A DNA stretch of 25,443 nucleotides from Parasitella parasitica (Eukaryota > Mucoromycota > Mucoromycetes > Mucorales > Mucoraceae), in NCBI GenBank assembly GCA_025201805.1, contig MU619449.1:1-25443 (forward strand), in the 5' to 3' direction. The notes under the pieces are model-generated. The model ran no database searches, was not told the DNA's origin, and was given only the letters and a program-made list of their open reading frames with translations. Positions within the stretch are counted from its first letter, which is position 1. Each line of letters begins with the position of its first letter. This document shows, piece after piece, positions 9,690 to 19,670 of this stretch. The position numbers and the translations under genes are program-made.

Positions 9690-11287
9690 ATGAATGTATT
9701 TGAGACGTGCTTTGCAAAGAAACGCTCGGATATCTACCTCCCAGAGGATGATGGAGAAGATGATGACGATAATGTCAATAGAATGTGCTGCTGTTTTGAT
9801 TTCAGGGGCAATCAAAGACAGGGTTTGATTCAGTTGCCAACAAACAACAACAACAGCCAGAGAACCATTGACGATTATTTAGACCCAAGATCTCCTGTCA
9901 GTATAGAAGTTTTACTGCAAGAACAAGAAGAAGAACTGGACCATTATTATGGGCAAACTGATGATGAAGATGGGTACCATGGCCCACAGAAAAAATTCAG
10001 CCCTTTTGATCTAAATTTCGAAAATACCAACGCTTCGTTCTTTGAGGAAGAGGATGCACAGTTTATATCAGAGCATCGCATATCTGCAATACTCGATGAC
10101 TGCCGCAAGGTATAACAATAGTTTGTTACCGTTTACGAGTAAATAACCGTTATGTTATAGTCAACTGATCTACAAATTCCCGAGGATATCCTAAACCAGG
10201 AAATGCTGGAGGAGGTGGTGTCAGCACCAACAAAAAGAAGCAGTACGGCTAATGTAAGCAATAGAAGATTTGCCTTTAAAATGGTCCAACCCGAAGAAGA
10301 AACAGAAAGCAATACAGAGATACCACTATCAGCATCACCCCAAGAATTAAGCAGCATTAATAATACCTGTAAGCCCTATACCTCTTCAGTGATATCGCTG
10401 TCTGCTTCGTCATCTCTGTCTACTACTTCAGCTTCCTTGCCATCAACAACCCATAAATTAGCAGAAACTGTAATAGAACGAGGGGTCGTTGAGAAAGGAG
10501 AGTCTGTATCACCCGCAAATGCAGTAGCATTAGATTTATCTGGTCCATCCTCTGGTAACTATAGTATTCCTGCTGGTTCACAAAATACACAGCGGCAAAA
10601 GCACGGTGAATTTCCCGCAACAACATTAACTAGAGTACCTTATCAACCATTACCGCCTCCATTGCATACGACTGATAAACTACAGACATCGACCTCTTCG
10701 TCAACCTATACACAACGCCAATCTAGCGGGCGTAGGCCTTCCCTTGTAACAACTGCACAAACTATTCTAGGTGATAAATTAGACGATTTCACTGAGAAAC
10801 TGGCTTTTATAAAAAAGAATATCATTATGAGTCTCGATAGTGATGATGAAGATCATTACTACAATGCAGATAGCAAAAAAGCGGGATCTGCAGGAAAAAG
10901 GTGAATAATGCAAGGTTCAAAGATACTAGCACATATTAATTTGCGAATAGCGATCGAAATTCAAGCATTTCCAACGGCAGCAGCGCATCATTACCGTCTC
11001 CTCTACCTCTTAGAACTTCATCTATGACTAACAATAGTGCTGATAGAAAGCTTTTTAACGCTCAACATGATAGCGACGAAGAGGAGGAAGAGATCTTTGA
11101 CTTTAGTAAAGTAGTTGCAATTAGGAAAAATATGCGTACGTTTGGAGAAGGCATGATGGACAATGGACTTCGTATGTTCAATAGTTTGTCTACCCGTATC
11201 AAGAATGCTCAACAACAGCAACAGCAGCACCAGCACCAGAATGTTGAACTAAATACCAATGATGAGACGCTTCATGTACGTTTTTAA
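9690..11287 (+). CDS. Unrecognised acidic, low-complexity protein
   Basis: I do not recognise this protein. Exons are 9690-10109, 10161-10900 and 10951-11287, with introns of 51 and 50 nt, giving 498 aa. The ATG at 9690 (gcaaaATGA) is preferred over the in-frame one at 9657. The N-terminus has an acidic run (EDDGEDDDD) followed by a CCC motif. The middle is Ser/Thr/Pro-rich and probably disordered. Two short blocks resemble each other: DDFTEKLAFIKKN next to DSDDED, and FDFSKVVAIRKN after DSDEEEEE. A run of Q with interspersed H lies near the C-terminus. There is no signal peptide or membrane segment. The acidic Ser sites look like CK2 targets. It may be a lineage-specific regulatory or scaffold protein, but no function can be assigned. 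AATAAA is at 11298-11303. Confidence 0.8.
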
Positions 11288-11534
11288 TTTGAGACAAAAT
11301 AAACATTTATCGTTGTATCATCTACGAGCTTGTCAATCCTCTTTAAGACAGTGGCACTGTATGACCTTTTGATTACATTCGCGTTGCATCAGAGAGTGTT
11401 ACTCTAAAGGCCTTCCTAATATAGTCAATCACCGAGAAAACGAGTTACCGTACAATCGAGACATTAATAAACATTAAGTTTGTCTCGTAAAGCAATCGTT
11501 TTTCTTTTTACTTTCGTATCGATCTCTACAAGCA

Positions 11535-12786
11535 ATGTCTGTGGAAGATAAGGTAATTATTGTTCATGGTGGAACATCTGGTAAATAAGACAATTTATCT
11601 GTCGATTTTATACATATGCATTGCTAATGATGCCGGCCTATTTAGGCATAGGCAAAGAATTAGTATTGACCTTGGTCTCTAAAAAGTAATTAAGAAGCCT
11701 TAATTTTTTCTACTGAATCATTCTAATGCCAAATATTACTCATATCAGGGCTAATGTAATCTTCACTGGTACAAGTAAACAGAAGGGCGAAGCTGTGATT
11801 GAGGCGTTGAATAATGTATATAAAGGGAAGAGGTACATGTAGGGTATAAAAATATAGGAGAGGCCCACTTTAATTAACCAGCACGTTCCACAGATCACAT
11901 AATGCATTTTTCTACAATATGGATATTACAGATTGGAAAGCGCAAGAAGAAATCTACGATTTTGCCAAAGAATGCTACAACAAGCCAATTAGTATTGTCG
12001 TTATTGTAGCAGGAGTTTTGGATTCCTCCAGCCTAACACATGACAACGAGCAAGGTTTGAGATTTATATACAGCAGACACAAATATCAGTAATAGCTCAT
12101 CATTCGCACATAGATGGGCATTATCGAACAATAGAAGTCAATCTCACAGCGGCTATAAAGGCCAACAGACTTGCTATACAATATTTTTTGAAAGCGAAAT
12201 TGGCGGGGTGTATCATCAACACCTCCTCAGTGTACGGTTTAGGACCTGCTCCAACTAACCCCATCTATGCCGCATCAAAACATGCTGTAATTTGAAAAAG
12301 TCAACTTTTATCAATGAATTTTTAAGTGTTTATTGACCATAGATTGTTGGATTGACTAAAAGCTATGGAAATCTACTTCGTTCTACCAACGTTCGAGTTA
12401 ACGCAATCGCTCCACATTTTGTAGGCATGTTTGCAGATCATGCAAAACCAACAAGAGGCTAATCTCATTCATTATTATTAGAGACTCCCTTTCTACCAGG
12501 AGAAACGGTTAAAGTAGCTAATAAATTTGGTATGGTCCCTATGAATAGTTGCATAGATGCATATCTATACGCCATCACAGATGAATCTTTAAACGGTTAG
12601 TTAGTTATGCATACCAGTCGACTATTCCTAATATATGATAACAAAATAGGTGACATTATCAACGTCTCACCTTATGGCAGAACTATTGAACCGCGCTTTT
12701 CAGATCCTGTAATAGAAAGACTGGATTTGATGTGCAATAAACGAAGAGAGGAAGTTCTTGGCGCAATATTAGATCACTTTCGATAG
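11535..12786 (+). CDS. Short-chain dehydrogenase/reductase, 15-hydroxyprostaglandin dehydrogenase-like
   Basis: The gene has eight exons: 11535-11580, 11646-11685, 11749-11832, 11894-12054, 12114-12286, 12343-12424, 12482-12595 and 12650-12786, giving 278 aa. It is a classical SDR: the cofactor loop GGTSGIG (12-18) follows the first strand, NMDITD is the acidic turn after strand 3, VVIVAGVL replaces the usual NNAG, and the catalytic set is S149 with Y162 and K166 (YAASK). The C-terminal part (KHAIVGLTKS, VRVNAIAPHFVETPFL, DESLNGDIINVSPYG) resembles NAD-dependent 15-PGDH enzymes. The substrate is unknown. Intron 6 (12425-12481, 57 nt) must start with GC to keep the frame; it has a CTAAT branch-like site. 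Intron 4 starts with a weak GTTTGA. The coding sequence is unusually intron-dense for this window. Confidence 0.9.
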
Positions 12787-13652
12787 TGATTTTGTGGAGA
12801 TAAAACATATGGCACACAAATTACTTTTTTTGAAAAGCAACATCATCGAATGCTTGTTACATACTTATTTACAGTAAACATTCAGTCCATGTTGCTTGAT
12901 AAATGCATTCGGAAAGCCTCCGCCATCGAAAACGCGCAGAAACATTCCAATCACATTAAGATACACTATGATCCTGAGCATGCACCTGTCGCTTTTACTT
13001 TGTTTGTATTTCACAACACTGTAGTATGTTAGCCGCGAACATCTTGTTCAGGGATTTTACTCCCATGTTACCTTCATGAATATCTCTGTTGAAGCATGAG
13101 ATATATGAAGTATTACATTTGCATGATTTGTAGTATTCATTATATCATCTCCCAAATTGTACTTGTGATATCACACTTTTGAAGTGTTCAAGAGTTGGCC
13201 CACAATTTCATAGTAATATTTGTTAATTTACTATCACAATGTCAAATACAGGCATAGCTTAAAACACTCGAGAGATTGTTATTTTGCTCAGATGCATTGT
13301 TCACAAATGGTAGAATTGCTGTTTTCTACCTTATCTATATTAAGATTTCTGCATTAGTTTGTAGACGAATTATTTATCATAGTTTTAAGGAAAGCAAACA
13401 TTAAAAGCAAGCATTATACCGTAAAAGCTAAAGATTATTTGTATATATGGCCATGGGATATGTAAATATTCATCTTGTTCATACACAAGCTGTCCTGGTT
13501 TTTTTTGTAATTGCATAACCAAGCTATATCATTTTGTATTGCTTGCAATGTTTCTCATTCAAGTATGTGCATACATATATATCTTAAGATAGGAATCGCC
13601 AGTATGTGGGCATGTGGCAAGCCTAAGAACGTAGAAAACATTTCACTTGTGG
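12787..13652. other. Intergenic, about 870 bp, upstream of the DUF3472 gene
   Basis: No gene is recognised. The 60-codon frame at 12850-13032 has no recognisable features. The right part is probably the upstream control region of the TATA-driven secreted-protein gene. The sequence is AT-rich, with no clear long repeat. Confidence 0.5.
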
Positions 13653-13660
13653 TATAAATA
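13653..13660 (+). promoter_or_regulatory. TATA box of the DUF3472-like gene
   Basis: TATAAATA lies 55-62 bp before the ATG at 13715, in a context (ggTATAAATAgcgg) that fits a strong core promoter with a short leader. Most other genes in the window lack such an element. Confidence 0.75.
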
Positions 13661-13714
13661 GCGGTTCGTTTTGATAACAAGAGTAGTATATTATCGACAT
13701 AGTCTTATTACATT

Positions 13715-14491
13715 ATGCTTCTCTCTCGCTTGGTTCCTCTTGCTTTGTTGGCCTTTTCCTCTGAAGTTTTGTGTGTATCCGTACACAATTGGTGGCAAGT
13801 CCCTGACAACTTTGGTGACATCAAGCAGCTTGTCTCTTCCATTCGCGTTCCTACCGGATCTGATCCAATTCACACTTATTGGGAAGCGAACGGTTTTGGC
13901 GGTGGGTATCTCGGGATGCAAAGAAACACCAACGAAGAAAGCCGCATCTTGTTTGCTATTTGGGACAATGACCAAGGTAGTCTGGTTGATCTGGTTGAAA
14001 AGGGAGAGAATGTCGTCGCTGAAGGCTTTGGTGGAGAAGGCACAGGCGCTCATGCCTATAAGGTCTACGACTGGAAGACCGAGCAAACTGTCTTTTTTAA
14101 GGTTACGGCTAATGTCGATGAAGCTAGAAACGGGTCCACTTTCTCTGGTTACTACAGTACCGACGGTGGTGAGACTTGGCAATTAGTTGCTACATTCTTT
14201 GCGGAAGAACAGCCCAAGTGGCTAACTGGTCCATACGGTTTCTTGGAAAACTTCGGCCCTGATCAGTCTGAGATAAGAGAAGGCTACTATGGAAACTTTA
14301 CTATGACAAACACGAAGGATGAAACTGTTCAAATAACTGATTTTAAATTTGATCACACTGACCCTTTGCATGAGAGCGATGTGTGGGAACAAAAGCAGGG
14401 ATTAGATCCTGCAAATGAAGTCTATATGAGAATTGATGGTCCTGCTTCTGAGGGAATTTACTCTCCTTCCAACACTCCAAACTATTATTAA
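13715..14491 (+). CDS. Secreted DUF3472-like protein
   Basis: This single-exon gene of 258 aa starts with a signal peptide ([20 protein letters not shown], probable cleavage near residue 20). The body matches the DUF3472 pattern as I know it: [17 protein letters not shown], then [11 protein letters not shown], then [19 protein letters not shown], a [15 protein letters not shown] strand, and YGFLENF followed by GYYGNF. The family is uncharacterised; beta-sandwich folds and carbohydrate or surface association are speculation. Many codons end in C or T in a pattern unlike the neighbours, suggesting high expression, in line with the TATA box. Two long reading frames overlap it on other frames but lack protein character. 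AATAAA is at 14508-14513. It converges on the aspartic protease gene, with 124 bp between stops. Confidence 0.85.
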   Translation: MLLSRLVPLALLAFSSEVLCVSVHNWWQVPDNFGDIKQLVSSIRVPTGSDPIHTYWEANGFGGGYLGMQRNTNEESRILFAIWDNDQGSLVDLVEKGENVVAEGFGGEGTGAHAYKVYDWKTEQTVFFKVTANVDEARNGSTFSGYYSTDGGETWQLVATFFAEEQPKWLTGPYGFLENFGPDQSEIREGYYGNFTMTNTKDETVQITDFKFDHTDPLHESDVWEQKQGLDPANEVYMRIDGPASEGIYSPSNTPNYY

Positions 14492-14553
14492 TTTCCTGTA
14501 TACATGAAATAAAATTACATTAATTGTTTTTCCCTGGGATATGGGAAATGGAT

Positions 14554-14559
14554 TTTATT
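14554..14559 (-). terminator. Poly(A) signal of the aspartic protease gene
   Basis: TTTATT on + is AATAAA on -, about 57 nt after the protease stop. The opposing AATAAA of the DUF3472 gene is at 14508-14513, so the two 3' ends probably lie within a few tens of bases of each other. Confidence 0.5.
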
Positions 14560-14615
14560 TTAAAAGGCCAATATTAAGGTCAATGCGTTTTGACATTGCC
14601 ATGCTAGTTTAGAAG

Positions 14616-16049
14616 TTATAAAATGCTGCTTATCATAATGATGAATAATGATATAAATAAAGTATAGTGTTGATGGGTTGCTACATTGGTATTTGAAAGT
14701 GATAGAATAGGCATGTCGTAATTATTCTTTGCTTCCATGATGACAACTTGTCGGTAAAAGATGTCGTACAGTATATAAGTGCTACGTAAAACCGTCTGAC
14801 CTAGAATCCATCCAGTACCACTGGGCGTTAGAAACTCCTTGGGGGTGGGTGCAAGTCCAAAAATGCATGTGGTTGCTGTAAAGAGATCGTCTGTGTTCTG
14901 AGGCAGTACAAGTTCCCTGAGTGGCACACGAATGACTCCTGGTGAAGTAGAAGACGCATTGGGAGATTTCGTAAGTTGGAAATCAAACCACATTTTTTGC
15001 TTGGTGAAATCGCTGCAATTCACTTGATAAGCTCGGATTGGCCCTCCATCCGACTGAAGAGGAACGTAATCTTTGGTGATAGTCTCAAGTATTCTGACGA
15101 CATCTTTTTGTGGTAGATATGAGAGAGTGGTTCCGGAATCTAATATTGCGGGCGCCACATCGACAAAATCTGTTTCGCCGACTTTGCTGCTATTAGAGGC
15201 ATAGGCTGCCACAGTTTGCCCTGGCACTGTCCAGTACTTGTATATCTTATCGCCAGTGGTGTTTGTATATGTTTTGCCAATATTGGGCTGGCCCTGTTTA
15301 TTGTAGTCCACGATGTCACAGCCGAATATTGGGCGTGTGATATATTCCTCATGAAAACCGCCAAACGCTATTTTACCAGTTTCACCATGCTTGTCCTGTC
15401 TGTTGAAATAAATGGCGAACATTGCTTTTCCAATTGCCTTATTGAGAGACAGTTGCTCTACAAATGTAGGCTCGGTAGAATCACCTGAAATCCCTGGTAT
15501 ACCAAGACCCAAGACACCACTGACTCTTGTGCTAGAAGACAAGGCAGACTGGTACGACGTTGCGTTGGCAAGCCCAATAATATGATTTGCTGATGTTAGA
15601 TTGCCGAAAGAAATGGTGTCATACGCTAAAAGTCCTTTTGCTGATCCATTGCCGTATGGAATGTCAAATGTATTATTAGTCTGCTTCAATGTGGATGATT
15701 CCTTCTCTGCGAATCGAGAATACAAGCAATCCAGCGGGGAACATTGAGAGGAGGAGACCCATAAGCCAGGGCTATAAAGAGGTTAGCTTCTAAGGTCGAT
15801 AGAAAAGGATATAGATGCACATATTTACCTTGCAGTGTCCAGCGTAAAATTGAACTTTTGAACAGGTGTGCCCAATCCAATTTCAACAATGTATTCCCTG
15901 GCATCGGTGTTGTACAATGGGATATCTTCTGCTCTTTTGGTTAGATGGGCTGTAGGATGTTTGAAGATGGGCAGCTTTATCTGGCCATCTTCGAGTGCGT
16001 TTGCAGCCACTACAGCCAGCAATACCAACGGACACACAAAGCGTTTCAT
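14616..16049 (-). CDS. Pepsin-family (A1) aspartic protease, yapsin-like with GPI-type tail
   Basis: Exons on - are 16049-15829 and 15771-14616, with one 57-nt intron, giving 458 aa. A signal peptide (about 1-18) is followed by a short propeptide ending in K38-R39, a Kex2-type site. The first active-site motif reads FTLDTASPGLWV (D71), where family members normally have DTGSS. The flap tyrosine is Y113 in IPYGNGSAKG, and the second motif is the usual AILDSGTTLSYLP (D285). A cysteine pair (QCSPLDC) follows the first motif as in pepsins. The protein ends in a hydrophobic stretch (442-458) right at the C-terminus, after a Ser/Asn/Thr-rich segment, which fits a GPI anchor as in yapsins. Several N-glycosylation sequons are present. 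It likely acts at the cell surface or wall; the substrate is unknown. Confidence 0.92.
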
Positions 16050-16443
16050 ATTGATGGAAAGGAAATGAAGGCGAGAGAAACGAAACGATGGTATATATTG
16101 CTTTATATACCCCTCTCCTTCAATTTTTTTTTTTTGTTATTTCATTGTTCTGCTGTTTATATGCTGATAAGGGAATCTTGCATATGGCCTTGTATCAAGT
16201 CCTGCATGTTATATACGAGATTTAATCAATCAAAACACATCCGATTGGGAGCTTCCTTCTTTATTCAACAATGTAAAGGCTATTGAGGGGATAAAATCAG
16301 TGCCAACTCGTCGGGACCTATGGAGACTGGTGAAGAGCACCTAGTATATATACTCGACAGCACTTCCTGAAGCATAGTGGTCGCCCATCTAGATATAACA
16401 AATATGTATCAACACCTGTTAAATATAAATTGCGAGCATCATC
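16050..16443. other. Spacer between VPS51 stop and protease start
   Basis: The 394 bp hold the protease promoter at the left end (TATA box, homopolymer tract) and the VPS51 3' untranslated region at the right end. No AATAAA is visible just after the VPS51 stop. No other gene is seen. Confidence 0.5.
16101..16109 (-). promoter_or_regulatory. TATA box of the aspartic protease gene
   Basis: On the - strand this reads TATATAAAG, ending 52 bp before the protease ATG (16049). Further upstream is a T-run at 16124-16135 on +, which is poly(A) on the gene's own strand. The arrangement mirrors the TATA-driven DUF3472 gene that converges on this one. Confidence 0.65.
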
Positions 16444-19131
16444 CTACTTTTCGTCGCCCACAAAGGGCCAAATAATACGTTTCACAAACTCTACATCTAC
16501 TTGAAGCTGCTGACAATGCAGAGTACTCATCTGTATTTCACGCGCAACTTCCAGAAAAGCCTTGAGCATGATTAGGATCAAGCCTGTGCATACGCCAGCA
16601 GGTGAGGGATCTACATTGCGATATATGTCGACCCTTTCGGCAAAAAGTTTATCGATATTGTTCATCATGTTAAGTGTTATATCGTTTCCTCCTAGTTTTG
16701 TTGTGTTAGTGGGTGTTTCTGAGATCGATGAAGCAGTTGCTAAGCTGTGGGTCGATGGCACCATGTGACGAGAATAAGGGCCGCCGTAGTCGTACTCTGA
16801 TTCTGCAGTGTTGGTCTCAATGGAACCACGGGGGGAACGAGGGGGCTGTTCCTGAAGATACAAGGCCTCTACAAGGCGCTCCGTGTATTTGAGTCTGTTG
16901 AAGCAGAAGTGCCAGATTTCGGACACTTGTTCTACCGAGCCTGAGGTTGATCTGTAATACAAATAAGCTTCTTGAATTCTGCTAGATATGCGGTATCCTT
17001 CCTGCATCATTTGCTTGTTGAACAGGGCCTGTCCTGTTTCCAGGTAGATTTCAATCATTTCATTCATGTCAGGAATAACTCGGGGATCGATGCTTGCGTC
17101 CATGTCCGGAGATCGGTAGCTGGTCCTTTCTTGATCTTCTTGCTTTTTGCAGAACTTAGATGAGAATGCGGAATATGTCTGAAATATACCATTATCTGCT
17201 AAATCATAGCAAAGGCGTGAGCCTACCAGGATAATTATTTGCAGCGAACGTTGGTCCAGTTTAGAAGTTTTATGAAGATTCTGTCGTATGGAGTCGTGTT
17301 TCAGCTGTAGTAGTACTAATGTTTGCTTGACAACATACCTTAAATCTAAGAGCCAATTTTTGCCATACACCCTTGATACTGTATTGTATGCGAGCCAGTG
17401 TCTCTTGATTGCTGATATCAAGGCAGTCTTTTAGTGGTATTAAACATGATGTTATCAAATGGTGAATAAGCCATGTTTGGGTATCTTGAATAAATCCAGC
17501 AATTCCGTCTGTATCAAAGTCCTGACTTTCGGATGTTTTCTGTAGCGATGTGATGAACGCATCAATTCTCTTCCTTAGACCGGCTAATGCAGAATCCAAT
17601 GAGCCTTTTATGAGGTCATTTTCCCAGTTGGAGCTTAGTGATTGGAGGCGATCATCTATTTTAGCAACCAAAGATAATGATGGTGTCTGGCTTAATATGG
17701 ATGATTTCAGCTCTGCCAGGTGTTCAGCTTGTTGCAATGGTGTAGCTAATGATATATTCAGCTATAATACACGTGTTGGTACCAAAAAAAAAAAAAAATC
17801 GGATTATAGATCATCTTAACGTACTGGTAATTCAATGAATTCGAATGCCAGGTCAAAGAATTGGTCAAGGTGTGGGTTGATTGCCTCTAGTAAATCAGCC
17901 TTTGCTTGGTCTTTATCCTACATCATAAAAGTTGGTTAATGATTCAGCTCGTAGCAAACTACAACCATTACTAAATTACGTGGTTACTGAGATTTTCAAT
18001 TGTAATACCATCTGCATTTTCATCGTCTCCATTGCTGCTGTTCGCATCTCTCAAAAATAAACTTTCAAAGTGGCGAACAATGTCTTCCAAAGGCATCACA
18101 AATGTCACCACTAAATCTTGAATCGACACAGGACTTTTATTTTCTGCCTGCTTCTTTTGCAGCACGTCCATCTGAACGTCTATATAGTGTTTCCACAGTG
18201 TATGCGCATCTTCGCCCAACAGAACCAACAACTTTGTTTCCTCTGCAATGTTTTGAAGAGTGACGCTAGGGTCCGTCATGCTGGTCCAAATTTCGGCCTT
18301 TACCTTCTCCATGATAGCATTGCAGTCTCTTTCGATGCCCTTAAATGCAGCCATGTGTTGGTAATGATTGAGCAGTTTGGACGCCTTTGAAAAGTACTTG
18401 ACAGCCTGTCCATATTTACCCTTGACAAGGCAGTGCTGTAGTCTGTTGGGCAGTTCAAATATGAATTGGAGCCTTTTAAGCGAATTATGCACGTTGGACA
18501 GCTGCTGGATTTTTTGGCGGTTGGGGCCTAGTTCTTTGTTGATGATTTTGCTTTGTCTGGAGATGTTGGCAATATTTTCGTTCAGTCTGCTCATTTCGGA
18601 TTCCATGCTCTCTACATTCGATTTCATCTAGTATAACGGATTAAAATAAAAAGCATTGACAGAAATCTCTATTTTGATTTACTTTTCGTATAGTATCTGT
18701 AGCACTAATAAATTTGCTGTAGTTTTCATATACCAATGTCTTCATGTCTCCATCAATTTCTCGTATTTCTATCGAAGCATGTATTTAAGAAAACGAGACT
18801 TTTTGTGTGAGCCAAGCTGCAATTTACCTCCAATTAACTGGTTGTCTTTCTCGATCAGTCCTTGCAATGTCTTTTCTTTAAGCAGTGAGCCAAAATATTT
18901 GCTCGAATTGAACGTATTCCCGTCTAGTATTGAAAGCTTGCATCAGTTGCTCATGTTACATTGAGGCCCTATCAACATACCCAAGTCGAACGGTCTAGCA
19001 TTTTCTTCTGGTAAAACTGTGGATGGAGATGATGTGCTTTTGATACCATAATATTTTTTTAATAAACTGTTTCGTTCGCCAGGCTTTGCTGCTCGTTTCG
19101 TGGTAGACACTGGCGCGTTGTTGTCTGTCAT
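16444..19131 (-). CDS. VPS51: Vps51, GARP/EARP tethering complex subunit
   Basis: Vps51 joins Vps52, Vps53 and Vps54 in the GARP complex that tethers endosome-derived vesicles at the trans-Golgi network. The seven exons on - are 19131-18981, 18923-18828, 18768-18683, 18627-17980, 17917-17825, 17761-17339 and 17304-16444, giving 785 aa, close to the human protein. The diagnostic N-terminal block is complete: [33 protein letters not shown] and [12 protein letters not shown] at about 96-112, followed by a coiled-coil segment to about 145 and [12 protein letters not shown]. The C-terminal part is helical, as in other exocyst/GARP-type tethers, with a Ser/Thr/Pro-rich insert at about 690-730. All junctions are GT-AG and in phase. 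An upstream reading frame ends in an ATGA overlap with this start. Identification is firm. Confidence 0.95.
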
Positions 19132-19670
19132 ACGTTATATATTGTTTTATTAGGGAGAAAAGGTCTAAAGCAATCATGTTTGCCAAATAGGCTTTTTATA
19201 ACCCAGCGCGTAGACCATCCTACTTGGCATTGCTGTTGATGCATACTCTTCACGACATTTTCCATGTGAGTGAAATATGACCTCAAAGGCGGTATGTGAG
19301 CCGAGGCAGGATTTGGAGACAAGTGTAATATCAATTGCTTACAATTTAATCTTTGTCGATGCATTGCGAGTCCTATTTCCTTGACGTCCCCTCTAAAATT
19401 GGCTTTATGATGCCAGCATTTTCCTGGGAAATGCAACGCACGTAGATTTTCTGGCTATACAGATAAAATAGCAAATAAACTTTTCAATCAAGCTTACCAA
19501 CTTGGCTAGTTCATAAAATCTTTTCAATACAGGATGAAATACATTAACAACTTATACCGCTCAAGTTGTAATTTCATTGGCCTATATGTCTTGACTGGGG
19601 TAAATAGACAAAACATGAACTGTGCTGTTTTATAGCTTCCATCTTTTCTCTGTTAAATATATAAAAAAAA
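19132..19670. promoter_or_regulatory. Divergent promoter region of VPS51 and the MAIP1-like gene
   Basis: This is 539 bp between two starts read away from each other. On - a 102-codon frame (19436-19128) fills the VPS51-proximal half and ends in an overlap with the VPS51 ATG. Its sequence has no recognisable domain. An imperfect palindrome (GCATTTTCCTGGGAAATGC) sits near 19418-19436. On + the start of the MAIP1-like gene is preceded directly by ATATATAAAAAAAA. Confidence 0.5.

Noticed and set aside
12425-12481. Reading intron 6 of the SDR as a 24-nt micro-intron (after AGAG at 12458) or as GT-AG from 12421
   Set aside because: The first is too short for fungal splicing; the second breaks the frame. 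The GC-AG choice has normal length (57 nt) and restores the SDR motif.
12850-13032. 60-codon frame after the SDR gene
   Set aside because: No protein-like pattern and no promoter context distinct from the spacer.
13671-14186. Long frames on both strands overlapping the DUF3472 gene (171 and 163 codons)
   Set aside because: They are shadows of a GC-richer, codon-biased gene; neither has a domain, and the 258-aa frame has a signal peptide and family blocks.
11535-16049. Secondary-metabolite or effector gene cluster (SDR, DUF3472, protease)
   Set aside because: No core synthase, transporter or regulator is present; the neighbours are unrelated housekeeping genes.
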